IMG/VR virus record: IMGVR_UViG_3300025319_000095
Coordinates: 1-25,733 of that record
Length of the DNA stretch: 25,733 nucleotides
Source: a virus
Strand: one strand, 5' to 3'
The notes under the pieces were generated by a model, which was not told the origin of the DNA, did no database searches, and saw only the letters and a program-made list of their open reading frames with translations. This document shows positions 6,689-12,246 of the stretch, piece by piece; position 1 is the first letter of the stretch, and every line of letters begins with the position of its first letter. Position numbers and translations under genes: made by a program.

Positions 6689-7276
6689 TTAAGATTCAAG
6701 TTTTTTTAATTCAGCTTTTAATCTCTCAATATTTCTCTGTTTAATATCCTCTTTATTCAGCTCATGATATTTTTTCAGGATCTCAGGAAAAGAGTTGAAA
6801 ATGTTTTTAGCATTTTTCATTTTCCAATATAAAGTTCGATTCCCTGTGTCTCTGAAGTCAGGATCAAAAGCGACCAATTCCATCCAAAACTTTTTGAAAA
6901 AATCTACCGGATAATCCTTATCTGATCCACCAGAGCCAAAAATATATGGCCCTGTCGGAAACGTTATCAATAAAAGCCGTTCTGTTTCCGTAGGCTCCAG
7001 TCCACCGTCAGGCCATGATATTGACCTGTTTGTCCCTTCTCCATACATTCCAATTTTTACATACTCACTTATTGAGATCCAATCTGGGTTATAAAATACA
7101 TTGAGATCAATGTTTATCCCGTAAAGGTCTTTCAATTCGAGCCTTAAAAGATCCAGCCTGGATTTATACTCTAGGTCTTTTAAATCAAAGCAAATGTCTT
7201 GCTCATGCTTTTTCAATAGCTTAAAAATCTGCTTGTAAGCCAGTGATGTTTTTTCCAATTCTGTTTCTTTTTCCAT
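6689..7276 (-). CDS. Phage protein of unknown function, coiled-coil ends
   Basis: 195 residues. The N-terminal 30 residues and the C-terminal 30 (KEDIKQRNIERLKAELKKLES) are charged helices likely to form coiled coils. The middle is globular with a glycine/tryptophan-rich part (WPDGGLEPTETERLLLITFP, YIFGSGGSD) and a WMELVAFDPDF segment. ATG 7276 lies 22 bases after the -7 box at 7306-7299 and carries the AAAACGGAT leader, so the start is firm. I do not know the family. First gene of the right-most accessory unit, next to the lysis genes but separately transcribed. Confidence 0.6.
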   Translation of the reverse strand: MEKETELEKTSLAYKQIFKLLKKHEQDICFDLKDLEYKSRLDLLRLELKDLYGINIDLNVFYNPDWISISEYVKIGMYGEGTNRSISWPDGGLEPTETERLLLITFPTGPYIFGSGGSDKDYPVDFFKKFWMELVAFDPDFRDTGNRTLYWKMKNAKNIFNSFPEILKKYHELNKEDIKQRNIERLKAELKKLES

Positions 7277-7298
7277 ATCCGTTTTGTTTAAAATTTCT

Positions 7299-7329
7299 CA
7301 AATATATAAACGGTTCTTTAATATCCAAA
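7299..7329 (-). promoter_or_regulatory. Bacteroidota-type promoter of the 7.3-6.4 kb unit
   Basis: Minus strand: -33 TTTG (7329-7326), exactly 19 bases of spacer with ATTAAAGAACCG, and -7 TATATTTG (7306-7299). This is a full match to TTTG-N19-TAnnTTTG. The gene starts at 7276, giving a leader of about 16-20 bases. Confidence 0.8.
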
Positions 7330-7344
7330 TGCAGAAAAGAAAGG

Positions 7345-7364
7345 TTTTTAAGCCTTAAAAAGGC
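7345..7364. repeat. Short inverted repeats between lysis genes and accessory promoter
   Basis: GCCTT-AAA-AAGGC (7352-7364) and TTTTTAA-GCC-TTAAAAA (7345-7361) overlap each other. Either could form a small hairpin; on the minus strand the first could act as a weak terminator for the late operon, which otherwise lacks a clear one. The remaining 7365-7524 region shows no gene or strong signal to me. Confidence 0.3.
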
Positions 7365-7524
7365 CCGATTTCCCGAATTTCGAGCTTTCTTTTCTTTTAT
7401 ATATCAATTATCAACTCAATTAAAAGACTCCGTTATACGCTTAAAAATGGCTGTTTTCAGGGCTGTAGAAATCAAATACCGCTTTCATTCTCTCAAATAG
7501 CCTAAAAAGCAAAGAAACCAGCCT

Positions 7525-8037
7525 TTATCCGGCCGATTTCCTCTTTTTCCACCAACCCACTAAAAATGGCACAATAAAAGCGAAAACAGATCCTGCAACC
7601 TTTCCCCACGTAGGAAATATGGCTTCTGTAATCTGCTCAACTACCTCCTGACCTTCACTACTTTTCTCCAGATCTTTTTGCCTGGATTTCGTTTCCGTTA
7701 CCTCTTTTTCGCTTTCTATGGATCTCGAAGAATTTAAACTGTCCTCTTTTCGATCCTCAGTTTTTTCGCTTTTAGTATGGATAGTCGTTACCGTAACAGG
7801 TTTCAAAACTGTGATACCTGCTGAATCCAGAGCTATGAATTTCTGCTCGATTATCTGAGTCGTTTCTTCAAAAAATCTCAGAGCCTCAGAGCTTCCAGAA
7901 CTTTTGAAAACTGAATCAGAAACAAAAGCACTCACGGACTTTAACGCCTCATGAGTGCTTTTTTCCTTTTGCTTTTTGATCGACTTACAACCGACCCCAA
8001 AAAACAATATTAAAAGGATCCCGAATAAAGATTTCAT
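7525..8037 (-). CDS. Probable unimolecular spanin (u-spanin), outer-membrane lipoprotein with C-terminal membrane anchor
   Basis: 170 residues. It begins with a lipoprotein signal: MKS, a hydrophobic run (LFGILLILFFGVG) and Cys17 as the lipid-bearing residue. A long Ser/Glu/Lys-rich, probably helical periplasmic part follows (residues about 20-140). A single transmembrane helix lies near the end (WGKVAGSVFAFIVPFLVGW, 144-162), followed by a positive tail (KKRKSAG) that would stay in the cytoplasm. A protein tied to the outer membrane by a lipid and to the inner membrane by a C-terminal helix is the layout of u-spanins such as phage T1 gp11, which fuse the two membranes in the last lysis step. 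After Cys17 comes KSIKKQK, not the acidic stretch typical of surface-exported Bacteroidota lipoproteins, as expected for a periplasm-facing protein. Follows holin, endolysin and one unknown gene, with ATGA overlap. Confidence 0.7.
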   Translation of the reverse strand: MKSLFGILLILFFGVGCKSIKKQKEKSTHEALKSVSAFVSDSVFKSSGSSEALRFFEETTQIIEQKFIALDSAGITVLKPVTVTTIHTKSEKTEDRKEDSLNSSRSIESEKEVTETKSRQKDLEKSSEGQEVVEQITEAIFPTWGKVAGSVFAFIVPFLVGWWKKRKSAG

Positions 8038-8504
8038 TTCCCTTTGAAAACTCTATCGTAAAGCTTCTGCGCATCCTGCCAGATTTCAATTTTAGTGTAT
8101 TTCCCATCGGCCAGTCTGTAACTGACATGTCCAGCTATTGCCAGCAAAAAAGAGCCTCGTCTGGCCTTGGTTAAAAATCCCGCTTTCTGCTCATACTGAA
8201 CCTGCTTCACAAGTTCCTGAATAATTTCTTCCGCGCTCATTCCCGACCAGTCTTTATTGACCAACTGATAACCCTTTCCGACATTCAATGCGATCTGAGG
8301 AACGATCCTTTCCAAATGAGCTACCAACTCTGGCGCCCATGTCCCAGGGAAAAGCGAAGCTAATTTATTGTCCAGCTTTCCCTCGGTCATTTTTTTGAAG
8401 TTCTCTGCTATTGTCACAGCTATTAAGCCGTGATCCTGAACAAACCCGAGTCCAAGACCCAAAAAGCTTCTGATTTTTAATACCAAACTTTTTAATTTTT
8501 TCAT
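8034..8504 (-). CDS. Lysis-region protein of unknown function
   Basis: 156 residues. The N-terminus is basic then glycine/leucine-rich (IRSFLGLGLGFVQDHGLIAV), which might be a weak membrane-binding helix. The rest is helical with LFPGTWAPELVAHLERIVPQIAL, an acidic EEIIQELVKQVQYEQKAGFL helix and a final DAQKLYDRVFKG helix. It lies between endolysin and the spanin-like gene, overlapping the latter by 4 bases. That position fits a lysis accessory or structural protein, but I recognise no family and no catalytic residues. Confidence 0.55.
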   Translation of the reverse strand: MKKLKSLVLKIRSFLGLGLGFVQDHGLIAVTIAENFKKMTEGKLDNKLASLFPGTWAPELVAHLERIVPQIALNVGKGYQLVNKDWSGMSAEEIIQELVKQVQYEQKAGFLTKARRGSFLLAIAGHVSYRLADGKYTKIEIWQDAQKLYDRVFKGK

Positions 8505-8534
8505 GATTTTTTTGATTTTAAGTTCCTGTTTTTA

Positions 8535-9170
8535 TTAATAATTAAGCCATTGATAATACTTTTTAACCGCCTTAATTCTGTCTTTTAAGTGGTTTGGAGT
8601 TCTTTTTGAATTAGGATTTCCCAGATTCACAGCTCTACTGATCGCCAATATACTGTCTGAATCAACTGTTTTGCAATAACTCCAGATTTTGTTTCGGCTA
8701 AAAAACCAGAAAGCAAGCTCGAAAGCGTAAACCGTTTTCGCCAGATCTGGATTAATATCTAGCACGATCCCTAAATCCCTTCCTGCCATTAAATAATTAT
8801 CTCTCCCGGTCAAATGCACCGCAGATCTTCCTCTGAATTTATAACCGTCTCCAGATCCCTCTGGGCCATTTCCCATTCGACCACCGTAAACCCTTTCTGC
8901 CAGTTTCACAGGGTTAAATTGTAAAGTTCTCGCATCCGCTTCGGTCTTGACATAAGCCTGGAAAACTTCTAAAATCCTTTCCCATGAATAGTTGAGGTTT
9001 TCTTCAAATCTTTTCCAGCCCATCGTTTCGACATCACACTGGCCCAGAAAATTCGCAGCCTCTGAATTCGTATATCCGTAAAACTTGGCAAATGCAATAG
9101 TCGAAGCCTTACCAAATACCCCGTCTGCTTTAACCCCTATTTTTTTCTGTAAAGCGATTATCTCTTTCAT
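8535..9170 (-). CDS. Endolysin, GH19 chitinase/lysozyme-like peptidoglycan hydrolase
   Basis: 211 residues. It starts with a short peptidoglycan-binding-like motif (LQKKIGVKADGVFGKAS, residues 7-23), followed by the glycoside hydrolase 19 core: FLGQCDVET with Glu48 as probable catalytic acid, RFEENLNYS with Glu56/57, KLAERVYGGRMGNG, EGSGDGYKFRGR and AVHLTGRDNY. In family members the first catalytic glutamate is usually preceded by His (H-E-T/S); here it is V-E-T. GH19 lysozymes cut glycan strands of peptidoglycan. No signal peptide, so it needs the holin encoded just upstream, whose stop overlaps this ATG by 4 bases. The classification is clear from motif order. Confidence 0.85.
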   Translation of the reverse strand: MKEIIALQKKIGVKADGVFGKASTIAFAKFYGYTNSEAANFLGQCDVETMGWKRFEENLNYSWERILEVFQAYVKTEADARTLQFNPVKLAERVYGGRMGNGPEGSGDGYKFRGRSAVHLTGRDNYLMAGRDLGIVLDINPDLAKTVYAFELAFWFFSRNKIWSYCKTVDSDSILAISRAVNLGNPNSKRTPNHLKDRIKAVKKYYQWLNY

Positions 9171-9736
9171 TCGATTTCTCCAGTCTTTCTGTTGATAAAT
9201 ATGTCCAGCCTATTCAAAGCAATTTTTATCGGCTCCCATGGATAAACTCCGTAGGCGTTTTTCAGCACTGAGGCGATTTCAAAACCGAGCATGACAGAAT
9301 AGAAACCAGAGCTGGCCAGACCGCTAATGAAATCATGCTCTCCAGCAATTTTTGTGTTTTTCAGGATCCCGAGACAAAGCACAGCGACTGTGATCCCGAA
9401 GAGCTTTTTACCCATTTTCTCGTAAAAAACACGGCCGGAAAATTTACGCTTCTTTTTCCCTTTTGAATCCAGAATGAGAACCCCTTCTAAGGTTTCAAAC
9501 TCATTGAAGGCCCTTATTCCACCTGCCAAAGTGTCTAATAAAACAGCCATCAAAAGCCCTGCAAGAAAATCGTAATCATTAAAAACTCGGGTATGAAAGA
9601 AATCAAACGGGCTCTGCTCCAGAATGAAAACAGGTTTCTGCAAGTACATTAATAAGGGACTTCCGTACATAAACATGTGAATTCCGTAAGCTTGGCTTTG
9701 ATTCAGGCCAATGGACTTGAATAATTTAGCTGGCAT
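9167..9736 (-). CDS. Phage holin (holin 4 / toxin secretion-like family)
   Basis: 189 residues with three probable membrane helices: about 56-76 (DFLAGLLMAVLLDTLAGGI), 112-126 (LFGITVAVLCLGIL) and 136-158 (FISGLASSGFYSVMLGFEIA). A further weak hydrophobic patch lies near residues 20-32. Between helices 1 and 2 lies a basic loop (KGKKKRKFSGRVFYEKMGKK), and helix 3 is followed by SVLKNA, close to the E-x-S-x-(L/I)-E/K-N-A ending of the holin 4 family. The longer N-terminus than usual is an oddity. Four-base overlap with the endolysin gene supports a lysis cassette. Confidence 0.7.
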   Translation of the reverse strand: MPAKLFKSIGLNQSQAYGIHMFMYGSPLLMYLQKPVFILEQSPFDFFHTRVFNDYDFLAGLLMAVLLDTLAGGIRAFNEFETLEGVLILDSKGKKKRKFSGRVFYEKMGKKLFGITVAVLCLGILKNTKIAGEHDFISGLASSGFYSVMLGFEIASVLKNAYGVYPWEPIKIALNRLDIFINRKTGEIE

Positions 9737-9749
9737 TATTAAAATTGGT

Positions 9750-10349
9750 TTAAATTATTTTTTGACACTTAGCATGTGAGACAATGGTTGCGTTAGTAGT
9801 CCCGTTGTAAGTAGCTCCAGACCACGTCCATTGAAAATAAAGCTGCAGCGTTTGATTCACTGAAGCATCAAAAACAAAATTGTACATATAACCGCCTCCA
9901 TACATTCCAAAGATTGAGTTTGCGGGATTTATCCCGTTTGCGTCTAATAACTTAAATCTCGCTGTTCTACTTCCTGCAGTGGCACCTTCAAAAGACAGTA
10001 AAAACTTTAATTTACAAAGGATTGATTGAGACTGATAATTTAAATTGGAAATACACATGGTCCTGCTAAGAACATTAGCAACATCAGAAGTGAATGTCAA
10101 TGAATAGTATTTTGTTTCTAATCCTGATTCCCTGCTTCCTTGCTCAAATACAGTGATTTCAATTTCATATTGAGCTCCTTCCAACATTTCGCTTGGAGCG
10201 AATACAGCACTCCCATTTACAATATTAAAACAGCCTTGCCAAGTGTTTAATTGAAGCAAATGAAAAGTAAGGTTTGAACTTATGAACTTTGGAGAAACGA
10301 CTAAATCTGGGATCTGATTTTCGTTCAGGATTAATCTTCGCTTGCTCAT
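9750..10349 (-). CDS. Beta-rich tail fibre-region protein of unknown function
   Basis: 199 residues. Almost entirely beta-type sequence with many Ser, Thr, Asn and aromatic residues, a glycine/tyrosine patch (FGMYGGGYMYNF) and a C-terminal FQWTWSGATYNGTTNATI stretch. No signal or membrane segment. It is coupled by ATGA to the fibre chaperone-like gene and is the last structural-type gene before the holin, a usual place for receptor-binding or fibre tip proteins. I see no specific family; a carbohydrate-binding or trimeric fibre tip module is plausible but inferred. Confidence 0.5.
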   Translation of the reverse strand: MSKRRLILNENQIPDLVVSPKFISSNLTFHLLQLNTWQGCFNIVNGSAVFAPSEMLEGAQYEIEITVFEQGSRESGLETKYYSLTFTSDVANVLSRTMCISNLNYQSQSILCKLKFLLSFEGATAGSRTARFKLLDANGINPANSIFGMYGGGYMYNFVFDASVNQTLQLYFQWTWSGATYNGTTNATIVSHAKCQKII

Positions 10350-10804
10350 ATTTCAGTCGGTTTCACAGGCCAAACCACATTGAAAATGTCTGCCTGATTT
10401 GTGATATCCCTCAGGGCCTGACGGTAATCAGTCCAAGGTTTGAGATCGTTTTTATAGGGCGAATCAGATAGCATCACGTAATCGCATTCCCTCAGTTTAC
10501 TATTCCGGATATTCCGAATTGACTCCAGCTCTCTTTGAACTTTCTGGCTCAGTTCCTCACTCGTCAAATCCTGCTCAATATATCCGACCTCGTAAATCCC
10601 ATTTACTAAAACCGGAGTGCCTAAAACATACTTTTTGCTTGGGTTTTTAATTACTGCTTTTTCAGTCACAGAGTAAACCCCAAATTCGTTAAGAGTCTTT
10701 TCGCTCAGGTTTTCAGGAAAACTTGTATTAGGAAAATCGACCGCTAGTTCCTTTAACAGGTACGGGAATTTTATTACGCTCTTTTCTTTTTTCAAATATG
10801 TCAT
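10346..10804 (-). CDS. Tail fibre assembly chaperone-like protein
   Basis: 152 residues. The C-terminal half carries the motif order of phage tail assembly chaperone/fibre assembly proteins: a helix with RNIRNSKLRECDYVMLSDSP, then WTDYRQALRDI and a final VVWPVKP. The W-x2-YRQ-LRD-(x)-WP-x-P signature is characteristic. Such proteins help fibres fold or trimerise, and some remain on the tip. The N-terminal half holds beta strands with repeated N-P-S and G-x-P. It sits between the LamG-like fibre gene and another beta-rich protein and is coupled to both by ATGA overlaps. Confidence 0.65.
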   Translation of the reverse strand: MTYLKKEKSVIKFPYLLKELAVDFPNTSFPENLSEKTLNEFGVYSVTEKAVIKNPSKKYVLGTPVLVNGIYEVGYIEQDLTSEELSQKVQRELESIRNIRNSKLRECDYVMLSDSPYKNDLKPWTDYRQALRDITNQADIFNVVWPVKPTEI

Positions 10805-11517
10805 AGACCAAATCTCGATTTTGTTGCGTTATAATTTGCTAAAACTTCTGCGGCACTCAAAGCCCTGTTATAAATATGCACCTGGGAAATGGAACCGCCA
10901 AAATATTCCGCATCAGTCACATAGTTTCCTATCCGTGGTTTGAGTGAGTTTTTAGGCAACGTGTCGGCCGTAATCGTTGTGGAGGAATTAGATACTCCGT
11001 CCAAATAATAAATCAACTGCGTACCGTTAAAAGTCCCTGTGACAAAATGCCAGTTTCCGTCCCCTCTAATGTCTGTCGCTATATCACTGTTTTTCCAAGC
11101 TCCATCGTAATACGCCAGCCCGTCCAGTATCAGAGCCGAGGCGTTCCCTCCCACATTTAAATGGAAACAAACTGATCCGGTCGTTCCGTCAAAACCTCCA
11201 CTGATAACCCAACCTTTCGTGGAGGCGTTAGCTTTCACCCATGCTGAAATCGTGATATAATCCAAAGCCATAGTCGTTGAACTTTGCGCTAGCTCAACGT
11301 AATCATTTGTCCCGTCAAAGGTCAAATGCCCTCCAACCCCAGAATTAAACCCGACCCCGTTTACCAGAGTACCGTCATTATTACTCGGGCTTAAATCATT
11401 CCAAGCCGAACCAGATCCCGGATACGAAGCCGGATCCCCGGCATCCAAATGAAGAACCAAACCACTCTGAATAATGCCTTGCACAGCACCCCAGAAACCT
11501 AATTTGTTTACACTCAT
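10801..11517 (-). CDS. LamG/concanavalin-like jellyroll fibre protein
   Basis: 238 residues. From about residue 19 it reads as a LamG-like jellyroll: LVLHLDAGDPASY, WNDLS, GHLTFDGTNDYVEL, YITISAWVKA, GNWHFVTGTFNGTQLIYYLDG, and the ending ISQVHIYNRALSAAEVLANYNA that closes many laminin-G-type domains. Such domains bind glycans and are common in phage fibres and Bacteroidota surface proteins. In this phage it is probably a receptor-binding element or sits on the fibre shaft. Start and stop both overlap neighbours by 4 bases, placing it in the tail-fibre operon. No protease or lyase motif is visible. Confidence 0.75.
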   Translation of the reverse strand: MSVNKLGFWGAVQGIIQSGLVLHLDAGDPASYPGSGSAWNDLSPSNNDGTLVNGVGFNSGVGGHLTFDGTNDYVELAQSSTTMALDYITISAWVKANASTKGWVISGGFDGTTGSVCFHLNVGGNASALILDGLAYYDGAWKNSDIATDIRGDGNWHFVTGTFNGTQLIYYLDGVSNSSTTITADTLPKNSLKPRIGNYVTDAEYFGGSISQVHIYNRALSAAEVLANYNATKSRFGL

Positions 11518-12245
11518 ACACCGTGATTTTTAGAAATGACAGCGTTATAATTTGTCCCGTCATAAGTAATCGTGACAATGTCTTTACTGCTCAAAGTACC
11601 CGTCAAACTTGGAACCGATTTCCCAGCCCAATGCATAGTGGGCCAAGTGATAGTTCGACTTCCAGTAGTATCCTGAGTAATGATTAATTGGTAAGGCCCT
11701 CCAGACTTGGGATTCGAAAAGCTCAGGGTTACGTTGCCCGTTAAAGTCATTGACTGAACATTACCCTGATTCCAGTTAACCGTAACAGCTCCCGTACTAT
11801 TTCCCTTAGCAAATACAGGTGTAGCCAATTGACCTGTAACATCCAAGTTCGCAGGGAAAACAAAATTACCACTTGCGAAAGTGCCTGCCTGAATAGTCGA
11901 AGCGTTTTGATTATGAGTTACCGAAGCATAAAGCAAGTTTAAAGCGGTCAGGATATTGGACCAAGTCAGCTTCTTTAATAAAAAACCATCGTCACTATCC
12001 GTAAACCCGAACCGATCCCCTCCCACAGGGATCGCCTTGGTTGAGGCGGCATTTATTTGAGTGGCTACACTGTCTGGAATTGAACCAGTCCACGAGTACG
12101 GCAACGAGGCCCAAGCCGTGACACCGTTTCCGAGTTTCCCCTTCAAAGTATCTGTCTCGAATCCCAGCTCTCCGTCAGCTAAAATAGGGTTTGTAGCAGT
12201 CCATTGAGCCGCTGTACCTCTACGAATTTGAATAATATCTGCCAT
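11514..12245 (-). CDS. Tail fibre protein with Mtd-like N-terminal motif
   Basis: 243 residues. The first 50 residues (IIQIRRGTAAQWTATNPILA, DGELGFETDT, KLGNGVTAWASLPY) form the small beta-prism-like N-terminal module found in many phage tail fibres, including the major tropism determinant type. A linker containing QNASTIQAGTFASG leads into a C-terminal beta domain rich in Thr/Ser with WPTMHWAGKSVPSLTG. The N-terminal module usually attaches to the tail tip, so this protein likely follows the large tail-tip protein encoded just upstream and could anchor the LamG-like protein downstream. Stop and next start overlap by ATGA. Confidence 0.7.
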   Translation of the reverse strand: MADIIQIRRGTAAQWTATNPILADGELGFETDTLKGKLGNGVTAWASLPYSWTGSIPDSVATQINAASTKAIPVGGDRFGFTDSDDGFLLKKLTWSNILTALNLLYASVTHNQNASTIQAGTFASGNFVFPANLDVTGQLATPVFAKGNSTGAVTVNWNQGNVQSMTLTGNVTLSFSNPKSGGPYQLIITQDTTGSRTITWPTMHWAGKSVPSLTGTLSSKDIVTITYDGTNYNAVISKNHGV

Positions 12246-12246
12246 T

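Noticed and set aside
6676-6699. TTG start at 6699 for the 6412 gene
   Set aside because: It would overlap the upstream gene, while ATG 6675 carries the AACGGA leader shared by neighbouring genes.
7365-7524. Possible small gene or RNA in the gap after the spanin gene
   Set aside because: The plus frame 7243-7500 has no support, and no convincing hairpin with T-run or TAnnTTTG box was found here beyond the inverted repeats at 7345-7364.
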